Assembly: GCF_022539595.1 (NCBI RefSeq)
Contig: NC_072784.1
Coordinates: 26,799,432-26,863,431 of the forward strand
Length of the DNA stretch: 64,000 nucleotides
Source: Amphiprion ocellaris
Taxonomy: Eukaryota > Chordata > Actinopteri > Pomacentridae
Direction: 5' to 3'
Below the pieces are notes generated by a model. The model searched no databases. It was not told where the DNA came from and worked only from the letters and a program-made list of their open reading frames with translations. Positions within the stretch are counted from its first letter, which is position 1, and every line of letters begins with the position of its first letter. Below, piece by piece: positions 1 to 56,826 of this stretch. Position numbers and translations under genes: made by a program.

Positions 1-1497
1 TATTGCTTGAATTTAAAAAGACCATATCTACAATTTAACCTTCTTAATTTTTCTCTTTGCACAATTCAAATGACAATGGCTTAATATACTGTTGATGCAA
101 CTCATAACAAATTGAAGAAACACCCAAAAAAGGCTAATTTAACAATAATCTCTCGACACAGTCACCTCCCGCGACTGGACTAATTTGTTCTGCATAACAA
201 GGTAATTAGCATCAAGGTGATTGGCATGTGCTGTAGTCATGTGGCTGCATTATTATGTGTGCACTGTGTGAAAACATGCACCCTGGAAGCAAATCTCATA
301 GGGACAGTGATTAGTAGGAGTTTCCAAAGTAAAAGCTTCAAGTATTATTTTTATTGAACTTCACACCTTCTCACCTTCTTTTATGTTTTAATGACAGCAG
401 TGTCCAGGCTAGCATGCGATCTCAGTTTTATTTTGCAAGATCTGATAACCCATGTTACACCAGCATAATCTGATGGTATTGCTTATGATGCCAGAAATGT
501 TTGGCTTTCTCAGTCTTCAAGAGTTTTCATAAATGCTCAATAAATTGGAGGTCAGACGACTGTGGAGAAAAGTCCATTATAGTCCGAAATCTTAGTTGGT
601 TTGGGCTCTAGTATGAATCCTTCTTGACAAAGATGCAAACCAGACAGTGCAGCACATTGCGAAATATTGAAGGGCTACTTCTGCTTGGTCAAGGTGGAGT
701 TAATTTGGTGCAGAAATAGTAAACCACCCCCAGACTTGAATATCCCCACTGTCATATTCCACTGTTGGTTCAATTTGCTGCTGTGTAATTATCTCTTCTT
801 TCCCTATTCGTCAGGAAAGAAAGCTTATTTTCCAGCCATCTACTGTACAATGCTGGTATATCTTAGATAAAGTGTAGTCACATTTTGAGAGGAATTGCAT
901 CTTTGTCTCTACTTCTGTAATTTCTGGTTCGTTTTTGGAAGTTTTGAGGTTGTCATGTCATCAGTAAGTCTCAGGACCTGATGACAGAAAGGACTTTTTG
1001 AGGTTTTTGGGTTGGTGGTATCTCAAATCTCAGTGTGTCTTGGGTGCTCGATTTGAGATTTAAGAGTTATTAAGACTCTTTTAATGTATCTAATAAATAG
1101 GTTATTCCTTAATTGTGAACTGCATACTTCGGTTGGTGGTTTTCTTTGGGTGTTTATATCAACCTGTAGAATTCTCTATGCAGGTCTTCCTTGAGATGTT
1201 CGTGTAGTCCTTATAACTGAGTGGATCTAAAATTTGACATGTTGGTTGGGTTATACTATAAAATATTGTAGTGCAAATTCTCATTAGTAAGTCTATAAAT
1301 TTTTCTTGTAATTATAAAAATTGTTTTGTACGTGCATTCACTGCCAGATCAAAGTTACCTGCGCCATTAATTCTGAGCCCAAGGTTGTCATACAGTATGG
1401 TCTCAATAGATGTTCATCATATTAGTTGATTTTTACCTTCCTGAGGTCTGGGCTTTAATTGGAAAGAGCATGATTTTAATTTTGTTAAGCTTGACTG
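1..1497. other. Intergenic, no gene seen
   Basis: AT-rich DNA downstream of grap. No splice-compatible coding block, RNA gene or clear terminal repeat was seen; the 3' part may belong to the LINE relic that follows. Confidence 0.4.
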
Positions 1498-1731
1498 TCA
1501 GTCCAGGTGTTCTTGTTTCGTGGGTGACAGCAATGGTAGGTCATCAGTATAGAGCACAAATTTAATTTCCTTTTTGTTAAAGGTTAAACTAACGCTTCCA
1601 GGTTGCTTCAACATTACTGCCAATTCAATTATATAGATACTAAACAGAGTTGATGATAAGCTCTTGCCCTGAAAGATGCTTCTGCCTTGAGTGAAGATAT
1701 TTTTATGCCACATTTTTGTTACGGTTGACAT
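1498..1731 (-). pseudogene. LINE reverse-transcriptase fragment (decayed)
   Basis: The translated minus strand reads GKSLSSTLFSIYIIELA, then IKFVLYTDDLPLLSPTKQE. This is the pattern of non-LTR retrotransposon RT domains (QGxxLSPxLFxLYI, then YADDL). The catalytic YADD box is altered to YTDD and the frame closes on both sides, so the copy is dead. The LINE clade is not certain. Flanking DNA at about 600-1500 may be more of the same element, but no further motif was read. Confidence 0.7.
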
Positions 1732-1786
1732 ACATTAACTTAATATGTCAAAAAGTTTTACTCACATACCAAATTTAATAATTAAT

Positions 1787-2452
1787 CCACTAAGGAGGCG
1801 GAGTAATGTGACGATTGGCGTTGGTTTGTTTGTCTGTCTATTAGCAACATTACTCAAAAACTGATTAACGGATTGGGATGAAATTTTCAAGTAAGGTCTG
1901 AAATGTCACAAGAACCAATTGATTAGATTTTGACAGTAATGTGGATTATAGTCTGGATCCATGGGTTTGTTAAATATTTCTGTATCATTGCGAGATTATG
2001 GCATGGCGTCACTGTAACTATGAAAACAGTGAACTCTACATCAGCTGCCTGCTGACGATCACATGATTGCAATCCTACTACAAATCCACCGCTGTGGACT
2101 TATCAGGATTTATCTGTCAGAAATGATCGAAGGAACAATTGATTAAATTGTGGGGGTGTTTCCAAGTCCCATCTCTTCCTGCTGCCCGCTACATTTTTAG
2201 GTCACGCGATTCGGTATCTGTACATAATGTACACATGCAAAACACACGCCTGTGCTCAGCACAAGATCATTTTATTTGATGGTAAATCTATATTAAATGG
2301 CTACATTCTATGTTGCTGATGTTTTCTGAGCATCAATAACTAATAAACAAATGTGCAATTTATTTTTAAAAAATTGCTGCATTTTTGACAATGCTATATG
2401 GGGGAATGAACAGCCATGGTGGAATACTGCGATCTCTGAGTGCTTTTCTTGT
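1787..2452 (+). mobile_element. Family C repeat, copy 1
   Basis: First of five copies of a roughly 600-660 bp repeat. Shared landmarks in order: a GGCGGAGT-type start, GTTAGCAACATTACTCAAAA, a block around GGATGAAATTTTCA, TCAGCTGCCTGCTGACGATC, GTGGGGGTGTTTCC, and an end CTGAGTGCTTTTCTTGT. There is no open frame, so it is non-autonomous. The superfamily was not identified. Confidence 0.8.
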
Positions 2453-5091
2453 TTTCTAATAGCTTAGTTAAAACCAGTCAAACAAAGATTTTACCCTTGA
2501 TTTTTATGGTGTACGTGATGATTGTGTGTGGAGTGTACAAGTGGTCAGTAGTAGTGGTTTGATAAAAAGCCAGTTTGTCCATAACTCAGGCCCTTGCGTT
2601 CCATATTGAAGACCAGCATCTGGACACTGATATAATAATAAAAAACTATTTTTTCAACCAGAAAACCTGGCTTGGTTTGGCTTCCTAATAGATGACATTA
2701 ACCAAATAACCCTTAAACACCTCCAGCTTTTACGATGCCTGCTTTTGCTGCCACTTCTGAGAATTTGTTTGGTGACTCATAAGGTGCATCTGCTTTGCTG
2801 ACTCATTAACATCCAATCTCATCCTTTGCCAGCTGGTGGTTTATGACTAATTATCTGATAAACTGTCCTGCTGCTGTAACAGGGTGTTGGAGCGGTTCAC
2901 AGACTGATGATTTCTCTCCTCGCTGTCAGGGCCCAACCAGCCACAGGCCAATCAGTCAGTCAAACTGGTTCAACTGTTTTGTTTTATTTGCTTCAAACGC
3001 CTGTGAATAGCATTGATGTCACAGCTCACACACCTTCCCCTGCTGCTTGCACTTTTACTGTCAATCTCATTCATGCTGCTGACACACTGCTGCTCACCCT
3101 GCCGCTCCATCGTTCATCAGTATTCTGGTTCGTCCTGTTTTTTTTCCTCCCCCTTTTACCATCCTGCCTCTTTGTTTCTTATTACTTTTCTCTGTTTTTT
3201 TTGCTTTGCTTTCAGTTTTCTTATATTGTCTCACTTGTAGTGTACGACACAAATACTGTATATCATTACAGAAGCGTTGGTCTCACGCTCCACAGCCCTT
3301 CATCTCCCGCACAGACGTTTCAAAGTGACTCAGCAGATTTAAAAATATCAGTGGAACAAAACAGTAGTACTATTTCTGGTGCACCTTGAACTCCTGTCTT
3401 CTCCTCCCCGGTAGGATGATGGGAGTTTTATTGACTAAATGTCGTCGGCAGCCAGAGGTGACTCTTTCAGGAAGAATGAAAAAAGCGGTTTGCATATTAA
3501 GAAAACAGAGGAGACAACAGAACAGAAGTGACTTGGTTCCAGGAGAGTTATAGGATGAAACCACGTGTCCTGCTTCATTTCAAACATTACATTCTGGTGT
3601 GAGAAGCAGCGCTGCATTCCTAACATAGCACCAGTCAAATGTCAGACCACGTTGTACTGTACTAACATTAATGACATGTTGAGTAAATACAGTTACAGTA
3701 AGACTTGTGTGTTTCAACTGCAAGGACGTTTTATTTTTATTAGCAATTTAACAGTTATTTAGCCTATAAAGCAATAAAATGCAAAAAAAGAGATTGATTT
3801 TTAGAAAATAAATCACTCATTGATGAGTCACAGATAAGTTCTTTTCCATTGATAAATCAATGATTTTACCATTGTTTCTATTTCAGTGGTAATTGGATGC
3901 GCAAAAATATATTCCATGCAATTACAATAAGTGCACAGCTATGGCCCAGTAATACACAAATTCCTTCTTTACTATTAACTTGCATACTGCATCAAATATG
4001 TCTGATATCATAAAATATGCACATTAAAGTAAAGGTGGAGTCTGTGATTCTGGAGAAAGGTTGTCGATATTTAGTTAGAAAGAGAAGCATAACATTGACA
4101 GAATGGCTGTTTTGTTTTGTTCCATTAGTCTATTTCAATTGAAAAAAAAATCAGAAATGTGGACTGCAATTTACAGGTGTGGAACCGCAGGGGATAAACA
4201 AAATAACACCATTACAACAACTTATGGAAGGTATCCCTAGAGAGACGGGGATCACAGTTTGAAATGGGGCACACAAAGCTATTAAGTGGATCATTAGAGT
4301 GTTTCCACTTGTTAATTTTAGTGAAAATTACAGATGCAAGAGTTTGGACTTCTGCCGATTTCAGATTTCTTTTTCCTGATTGCCCATGCTGCTCTATATG
4401 CACATATTTTTTTCCACCTCATTGCAGAGAGCATTGGGTCTCCCTGTAGTGGAATTACCATATTATTATGCCTACTTTTACCATGATGGTGCACTGGCAG
4501 GTGCAGACATCAAATATAGTACTTTTCAAATGTACTCATTCACCAGGCAACGTACAAAAACTGCTTCAGCTTACATGCAAAATATTTTTATGAAACTTTT
4601 TTAAACAAAACTTCAAAATGTCAGTTTGACAGGCATCTCTCAGTGTTGATTTTGGGCCAGTGGTGATATATGAACAAAGTATTTCCGATCTTTTCATATC
4701 AGGGTTTTATTGCATGGAAAAAGACAAATTAAGGCTCATGATTTCCAATTACAACAATGTCCAAGCTTGAGGTTCAAAGAGGTAAATGTATCACTTTATT
4801 TAAATGATTTGTCATTACAGGTTAAGGAAGACCAGTCCATGTTCTTACTGTTAATCACATAAAATGTGGATCTCTTAAACATTTGCTGCAACAAAACCTT
4901 TGTACAATGTTTCATCTTACTTGCTGTATATGTATTTTTTTTAAAGATTACACATGAATAAGAATAAATACATAGAAACAAACAAATGTTCTGTAAATGG
5001 AGTTGAGCATATTACATTTTTAAGCATTTTAGAACAAAAGCGGCGCCTGGGCAGTGTTCATCTCACTGGTCACTGTAACACAGTAACCAGG

Positions 5092-5094
<3 letters not shown>
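2453..5094. other. Intergenic, no gene seen
   Basis: Unique-looking AT-rich DNA. The longest open frame (2907-3389, 160 codons) is a pyrimidine-rich run rich in Ser, Leu and Phe with no domain, and is not called. No RNA gene or terminal repeat was recognised. Confidence 0.4.

Positions 5095-5136
<42 letters not shown>
5095..5136. repeat. (CA)21 microsatellite
   Basis: Uninterrupted CA dinucleotide run of about 21 units downstream of grap; a shorter CA run follows at 5273-5288. Confidence 0.97.
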
Positions 5137-5138
<2 letters not shown>

Positions 5139-5662
5139 ATATCACACAACCAACGTCTTTAAACTCCTACAGACATGCTTCACTCTCTCAGTAACACACA
5201 GCTTGCATACATGCATGTAAAGTTTGCAGGTTTCCATGTGTTCAGACCCACATTCTACACACGAGCCCCGTTACACACACACACACACATGCAACAGCCC
5301 AGTGAGAGAGGAATCTGCTGTGTCAGTATCCTCGGAGTGTTTGGCCCAAATATTCACAACACACAATGACTTTCTGTGTCTCTCTGCTCAGTTCACCGGA
5401 TCTCCTCGTGGGAACGACGACAAAACACTGGAGCAAATCTTCAGCGGAGAGAAAACTCTGCCCTTCTTTCACAACCTCCCATGGGCCACACACACTTTTT
5501 TTTCCCCCCCTTCAGGTTAGTGTTTGTGTGTGTTACTTCAGTTTAGTCTGCGCTAGTGCTGATAAGCTCTAATAAATGATTATGCCTAGGAGTATACGTG
5601 TGCGTGTGTTTCACTGTGTCTATGTGAGAGTTCGCCACAGTGTGTTAGGTCCATGTCTGAAT

Positions 5663-5673
5663 TTTATTTTATT
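5663..5673 (-). terminator. grap: Candidate polyadenylation signals of grap
   Basis: Two overlapping AATAAA hexamers on the minus strand (TTTATT at 5663-5668 and 5668-5673) lie about 280 bp after the grap stop codon. They are the first strong signals downstream and would give a short 3' UTR. No transcript evidence is available, and signals further down are possible. Confidence 0.45.
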
Positions 5674-5947
5674 TTTTTACATGTTTGAAGAGAAGCGGGT
5701 TCTGGTGGAAGAGACTGACGAGCCTGAAGTAGCTGACTGGGCGAGGCTTTTTGTCTGAGAGGTGACATCACAAGGAAACGGGAGGACTTGGTTACATAAT
5801 GAGCAGCTCGATCAGTCGTTCGTTCCAGAAATGAATGGGCAAGTGCCGAGCGGTGGATCAGTGTGTTTGTTTGTGTGGTTGGGTGTGGTCAGGGTGGCTC
5901 ACTGATGAACCTGCAGGAATGGTTGTGTGTTCGTTCAACGTGTCAGG

Positions 5948-49514
<43,567 letters not shown>

Positions 49515-49845
49515 GCTGCTGAAGCCCCCCCACACACACTCACTCACACACACACACACACACTCACACAAACACACACGCCAGGACCCCCACTGATGCC
49601 CCTGGCACAGGTGGCAGGGGTGGGGGGGCGGCAAAAGAGGGAGAAATGTGGCAAAGAAAACAGATGAAATAAGACGATATGGTGGGAAAACAAAGAGGGA
49701 GAGAAGAAGAGGAAAAGGAGAGGTCTGGTCTGTCCGCTGAGCAACAGAGCGTATGAGAGAGTCGGAGCAGAGGATGAGAGAGAGTGAGCTCGGCGAGGGG
49801 AAAAACACGACTGGCTGCTGCTCAGCAACACACTGCCATGACTAA

Positions 49846-49907
<62 letters not shown>

Positions 49908-50060
49908 AGGGAGAGCAAGTAGGGGCAAGAGAGTGGGAGGCACTTCCTGAGTATATATTTGTCTTTACACTCTCGGTGTGGCTTCTGTGTATGTGCTGTC
50001 CTCACTCGGCGTTTCTGTGTGTCTGTGTGGTTTGTCGCCTGCCATCCTGCTTTAGTTTGA
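49515..50060 (-). promoter_or_regulatory. grap: 5' UTR and proximal upstream region of grap
   Basis: This stretch holds the 5' leader just before the ATG (CA/CACT repeats at 49534-49580), a GC-richer part at 49580-49840, and a GA repeat at 49851-49906. No TATA box was recognised. The start site may lie here or further up if noncoding 5' exons exist; the sequence alone does not decide. Confidence 0.35.
49851..49906. repeat. (GA)27 microsatellite
   Basis: Uninterrupted GA run about 340 bp upstream of the grap ATG; it reads CT on the gene's strand. Confidence 0.96.
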
Positions 50061-50312
50061 CACCTTCAAAGTGAAAAGTGATCTCATGTTTCTCACTTAT
50101 CACCTGTAAAGATTGTAATCTTAGATATTATTCATTAGCATTTGTTAAACATAATTTAAATACCGCACAGAAAGTTGTTAGATTTCAGGTGCAGTATTAA
50201 CTTGCACAACTGCCATCCTCTCTTTCCTCTATCCTGCTTGTACCTTCTATTTATGTTACAATCTTTAACTAGTTTCGTCATATTTGAGATTTGCAAGGCA
50301 TCTAGGGGGCTG

Positions 50313-50640
50313 CACAGTGGTTTGGTGGGTAGCACTTTGGCCTTGCAGCTAGAAGATCCCCAGTTTACGTGCCAGCCTTCCCGGGATGTTGTCCCTGTGC
50401 ATGTGTGGGTTTTCTCCAGGTACTCCGGCTTCCTCCCACAGTCCAAAAACATGCAGGTTAAGTGGTGACTCTAAATTGTCGGTAGGCGTGAATGCGAGTG
50501 AGATTGTCTCTATATGTAGCCTTGCAATAGACTGGAGACCTGTCCAGGAAGTCCCCGGCCTTCGTCCTAAGTCAGCTGGGATAGACGCCAGCCCTCCCTG
50601 TGATTAAGCGGTGTATATCTAATGGATGGATGGAAGGCAT
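50313..50640 (+). mobile_element. tRNA-headed SINE with GGAT tail
   Basis: The head (TGGTTTGGTGGGTAGCACTT) resembles a pol III A-box region. The conserved body includes GTGGGTTTTCTCCAGGTACT, CGGCTTCCTCCCACAGTCCA and AAAACATGCAGGTTAAGTGG, and the end is AATGGATGGATGGA. This is one of the most common dispersed sequences in fish genomes. It is nearly full length and sits beside family C copy 4. Confidence 0.8.
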
Positions 50641-50667
50641 CTGAGGTTGCACAATGCATTTTCCAAA

Positions 50668-51308
50668 ACAAGAAAAGCACTCAGAGAGCGCAGTACTCTG
50701 CCAAGGCTGCTCAGTTGTATTTCTGATGGCTGAAATCTTGGAAAAAAACTTGTGGCAGAAATCACAGCACCATAGAATGTGGCCATTTAATATAGATGTA
50801 CCCACAAAAAAATGACCCTGCGCTGAGTACAGGCATGTGTTATGCATGTGTACGTGATGAAAGGATATTGAATCGCGTGACCTAAATGTGTAGAGGGCGG
50901 CGATAACTGATGCGACTCGGAAACAGCCCCACAATTTAATCAGTTGTTTCTTGTACCTTTTCCGATGGATAAGTCCTGGTAAGTCCACAATGGTCGATTT
51001 TTATTAGGGTTGCAATCATGTGATCATCAGCAGGCAGCTGATGTAGTGTTCACTTGTAGTCATAGTTACAGTGACGGCATGCCGCTATCTCGCAATGATA
51101 CAGAAATCTTTAACAAATCCGTGGATCCAGACTGTAAGTTGCATCACTGTCAAAATCGAATCAATTGGTCCTTGTGTCATTTCTGACCTTCCCTGAAAAT
51201 TTCATCCAAATTTGTTAGTCTGTTTTTGAGTAATGTTGCGAACAGACAAACAGATGGACAAACGTACGCCGATCGTCACATAACTCCACCGTGTTCCTTG
51301 ACGGAGTG
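50668..51308 (-). mobile_element. Family C repeat, copy 4 (inverted)
   Basis: Reads ACAAGAAAAGCACTCAGAG at its low-coordinate end and CATAACTCCACC...GACGGAGT at the other, the reverse complement of the intron copies. It directly follows the SINE at 50313-50640. A second, short family fragment lies 80 bp further on. Confidence 0.85.
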
Positions 51309-51852
51309 AAAATGGTCACAAAGAACCACTAATGTTGCACTTTGAATAAAAGCAGATAATCAAGGATCTTTTATTCACTTTTATTAACATTAGACAGACA
51401 GACAAACCAACGCCAATCTTCACATAACTCTGCCGAGGCAGTAAAAACTGAATAAATCTTTTAAAGTTTGTTCTTTGAAAAATAAATAGTCTAAAATGGA
51501 TGATAAAAACAGCTATGATACTAGACATCATAGTGTCACTGGGAACCAACATCACCTGTCCCAACTTACATCACCCGCTGAGTAAAATCCAGAGTTGCAA
51601 GAAAGTGCCCTGGAGTAAAGTTGGAAATACTGGACAGTATATAAAGGCTTTGTGAGGGAAGAGCTTTTGATTTCATTTCTAGAGGGATATGCTCAGGATT
51701 CACTCACACTCTGTGGAGCCAATCACCCTGACGTGCTGTGGGTGTAACAGAAGAGTAAATGCACCTGCAACTTTAAACTAAAACTGAAAATTGTATTGAA
51801 AAGTTTGCAGGCGTGAGGTGTGGAATTGGAAAATATAGTTTCAGTCATGCTG
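51309..51852. other. Upstream of grap, no gene seen
   Basis: Apart from the 58-bp family C fragment at 51389, no feature was recognised. Confidence 0.4.
51389..51446 (-). mobile_element. Family C repeat, end fragment
   Basis: About 58 bp matching only the hairpin end of the family (ACAGACAAACCAACGCCAAT, then CATAACTCTGCCGAGG), in the same orientation as the full copy just before it. It may be a truncated insertion or a remnant of a second copy. Confidence 0.65.
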
Positions 51853-51995
51853 GTGCAGCAGTTAGCACTGTCACCTCAACGCAGGAAGGTTTGAAGCTGC
51901 CGGTCAGCCTTTCCGTGTGAAGCTTGCATGTTTTTACTGTGCCTGTGTGGGTTTTCTGTGGGTGCTGCAGCTTCCTCCCACAGGTGATACATGAT
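51853..51995 (+). mobile_element. Truncated copy of the same SINE
   Basis: GGTGCAGCAGTTAGCACTGT, TCACCTCAACGCAGGAAGG and GCTTCCTCCCACAGG match the head and middle of the SINE at 50313. It stops before the AAACATGCAGG block and lacks the tail. Confidence 0.7.
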
Positions 51996-53230
51996 AAACT
52001 GTTGGTGTGAGTGTCAGCATGCATGGTTGCTTGCCTCTGTGGTAATCCTGCATTTGAACTGGAAGGGTTTTTATTTATTTAGAAGACCCTCACTGTTCTT
52101 TTTACCCACTTACATTACCTCTAAAGATAAAGTAAAAACAGACGGTATCTGCAGCCTAATCCAGTTATTTGTTCCTGCATGGTAGAGTCCACATTGATGA
52201 GAAATTCAGTTTTTAAAAGTATTCTTTTTCTACTTCCAGCTGCTCTTGTTTTAGTCGATTCACTTGTTTCTAAAACTAATTAATCTTTCTATTGTTATAC
52301 TAACTTTTCCTTTTAATATTTTATTGGTATTGGTTTCATATTCATGCACCTACATTTTTAATTTTCAGCTGCATTATAAATTAGACCTCCATACCTCTCA
52401 GTTTAAAAAACCTTTAATGGACGAGTAAATGAAAGTCAGCTGGAATAGGCAAGATAAATGAAGTGCTGCTTGACTAAACTTCTGGTAAATGCGGCTCAAA
52501 CTGCAAATCATCTTGCTTTGTGTAGGAAAAATGACAGATAATTTTACCACTAATCAACTGTGTGAAGCCTTCAGTGGGTCTCTCTAGATGGTGGAATATT
52601 TTTTCTGGCTTGTGGCTGCTATCTTTGGAGGTGTTTTTTCATTTTGTATTTCCTTGTACCTAGTGAGAGAAACTTCAAAAGAGCCAAATAGAGATAAAAA
52701 ATGTATACAATCTATCTGATAGGGTGTCATGATCAAGCTTCTTTCATATTTAAGGTGCAACATGCCTACTGTGGCTATATAAATAGGCTCTGGATGCTGT
52801 AGGCTGCACTGTGTGAAATACATAACTAACATCGGGATATAGCAGCTTCAGAGCTACCATGGAGGCTGCACACGCTGCTGTTTTCTCCTACCGGTCTCTG
52901 ATGCCAGGAAAGATTGTCAAGAGTGAAAACAACATGCAGCAAGTTGAAAAAGGGTTGAGTTATTTTCTATTCACTAACATCTCTAAAAATATATATATTT
53001 TCACTGCAGTTTTCTGCTCATCTCTCTATCACAGTGGATAAAAGTACACAATTATGGCCATAGTGCACAACAATAGTACACATATTCCAATCCATATTGA
53101 ATAATGAAACAAAACGAATATTCCAACTGCAATCAGCAGGTCATGAAGTAAAAGCAAACACAGTTAGAGAGGACATTATATGTCATTAAAGAACATGAGG
53201 CCTCATCGTGTGCTGTACATCTGTCTCGTG
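51996..53230. other. Intergenic, no feature seen
   Basis: AT-rich with short ORFs only (82 codons or fewer). Confidence 0.4.
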
Positions 53231-53832
53231 TTGACGAGAAAACTCTGACTCAGGACTAGAAATGAAAATTGACGCAATGCAGTTGGACTCCTGTTAATCC
53301 CCAGGTCTGACCACAAATTAGCATTCGCTGTCACTTCCTGTGAGGCCAAAAAGACATTAATGCTTCCTCACAAAATGATGAAAAAAAGGATGCGTCTCTA
53401 GAAGAACTAGTAACCTTTAATTTTAATAGATTTTACCTTTTCGGAGTCCAGCCAAACTTTAGAAATAATTTATGTGACTTTCAAAGTCTCTTATTAATTT
53501 AAAATATGGAGGGAAATGTATGACCTGCACATCCAAATAACAAAAGTTTACTCAGGCTTTACTCACATTAAATCACGTCACTACGCTGTGGAGAAAAGGC
53601 TCAATAGTTCACTAAATTATCACAGTTAATGAATAACAAAGGAAACTGTTATTACTAGACTTATTTCCCATCAGGAAGAATTGGTAAGAGACAAAAGTAC
53701 ACAGATGTTATTTTGATTTCAATAGAAACATACAGTAATTCTCTGCTTATTCAGGACTGTGATATGGCATTAGGTTTATCTTCTATTATAGGCTGTGGTT
53801 AAGGCTAAAGTTAAGTTTTGCAAGTTTTCTTA
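53231..53832 (+). repeat. 602-bp tandem duplication, unit 1
   Basis: Starts TTGACGAGAAAACTCTGACT and ends with GGTTAAGGCTAAAGTTAAG. The next 586 bp repeat it in the same order with scattered changes. Confidence 0.92.
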
Positions 53833-54418
53833 TTGACGAGAAAACTCTGACTCAAGACTAGAAATGAAAATCGACGCCACACAGTTGGACTCCTGTTAAT
53901 CCCCAGCCTGACCACAAATTAGCATTTGCTGTCACTTCCAGTGAGGCCAAAATAAATTTATGCTTCCTAAGAAAATGACAATAAAAAGATTACATCTGTA
54001 GAAGAACTAGTAATGTTTAATTTTAATAGATTTTACCCTTTCAGACTCCAAACACTAGAAATAACTTATGTGCCTTTCAACGTCTCTTATTAACTTCAAA
54101 TACGAAGGGAAATGTATGACCTGCAAATCCAAAACAAAAAAAGTTTACTTAGACTTTACTCAAACTAAATCACGTCACTACGCTGCGGAGAAAAGGCTCA
54201 AAAGAACAGTTCACTAAAGTATCACAGTTAATGAATAACAAAGGAAACTGTTTTTACTAGCCTCATTTCCCATCAGGAAGAATTGGAGGCAAAAGTGAAC
54301 AGATGTTATTTTGATTTCAATAGAAGCATTCAGTTATTCTCTGCTTATTCAAGGCTGTGATATGGAATTAGGTTTATCTTCTATTACAGGCTATGGTTAA
54401 GGTTAAAGTTAAGTTTGC
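53833..54418 (+). repeat. 602-bp tandem duplication, unit 2
   Basis: Starts TTGACGAGAAAACTCTGACT and ends GGTTAAGGTTAAAGTTAAG. Shared blocks include AATCACGTCACTACGCTG and CACAGTTAATGAATAACAAA. No ORF or terminal repeat; the unit is not a recognised transposon. Confidence 0.92.
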
Positions 54419-55678
<1,260 letters not shown>

Positions 55679-56199
55679 GGAAGCAAGGGGGCAATGGCGG
55701 AAAAAGCAAGTGGGCACAAAGTCTTTCAACTTCCCTTCAAATACCTAAACAGTACCTCTTACCATCTGTTTCATATGAGGCCTAGTTTCTCATCAGTTTG
55801 TTCCCACCCTGTCTTCTCTTTTTTGCGACTACTTCCACCTCAAAAACATATTTGTGGACTCTCTCACCTGCTCTTCTTCCATCTCATTCTCCTTACATTG
55901 TATTGTAATGCTTTTTGTTTCTGAGTCAGGAATCAATACTTTTAAAAGTAAATTACTTATAGACAGTATATTATCCAGAATGTAAAAAAAAAAAAATGGT
56001 GGCGCATTAAATAAGTAAAGAACACCCACTGCTGTGCTCAGCTTTATTTACTCACTAGCTATCTGTAATTGAAGTGTTCCTTTATGCGTGGAAACATGAC
56101 TGACCTCTATTGGCATCAGCAGTTTCACACGGTTAGAAGTTTCTGGCCTGATGTACCCATAGTGGGTGCAAAAGTGAATTTTGTGGCTACACTGTTAGG
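55679..56199. other. Intergenic, no feature seen
   Basis: Short AT-rich spacer between the microsatellite and family C copy 5. Confidence 0.4.
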
Positions 56200-56826
56200 A
56201 CAAGAAAAGCACTCAGAGAGCGCAGTACTCTGCAACACTGCTCAGTCGTTGTATCATTTCCAACGGCTGACATCTTGAAAAAAATCCATGGCAGAAATCA
56301 CGGCACCATAGAATGTGGCCATAGATGTACCCACAAACAAAATGACCTTGTTCTGAGCACAGGCATGTGTTATGCATGTGTACATGATGTACGGATACCA
56401 AATCGCATCACCTGAATATGTAGCGGGCAGCAGGAATCGATGGGACTTGGAAACACCCCCACAATTTAATCAACTGTTCCTTGTATCATTTCCAACTCAT
56501 AAGTCCGCAGTGGTCGATTTGTAGTGGGATCACAATCATGTGATCATCTGCAGGCAGCTGACGTAGCATTCACTTCTTGTCATAGTTACAGTGACACTAT
56601 CTCGCAATGATACAGAAATCTTTAACAAATTCATGGATTCAGACTATAAGCCACATCACTGCCAAAATCTAATCACTTGGTCCTTGTGTCATTTCTGAAC
56701 TTCCCTGAAAATTTCATCCAAATCTGTTAGTCTGTTTTTGAATAATGTTGTGTTGTGAACAGACAGACAGACAGATGGACATATGTACGCCTATCGTCAC
56801 ATAACTCCACCGTTTCTTGGCGGAAT
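56200..56826 (-). mobile_element. Family C repeat, copy 5 (inverted)
   Basis: Begins ACAAGAAAAGCACTCAGAG and ends CATAACTCCACCGTTTCTTGGCGGA. All internal landmarks are present in reverse order. A short GACA repeat has expanded near the hairpin end (56759-56776). Confidence 0.85.

Noticed and set aside
2907..3389. 160-codon plus-strand ORF
   Set aside because: T/C-rich composition, no domain, no splice or promoter context.
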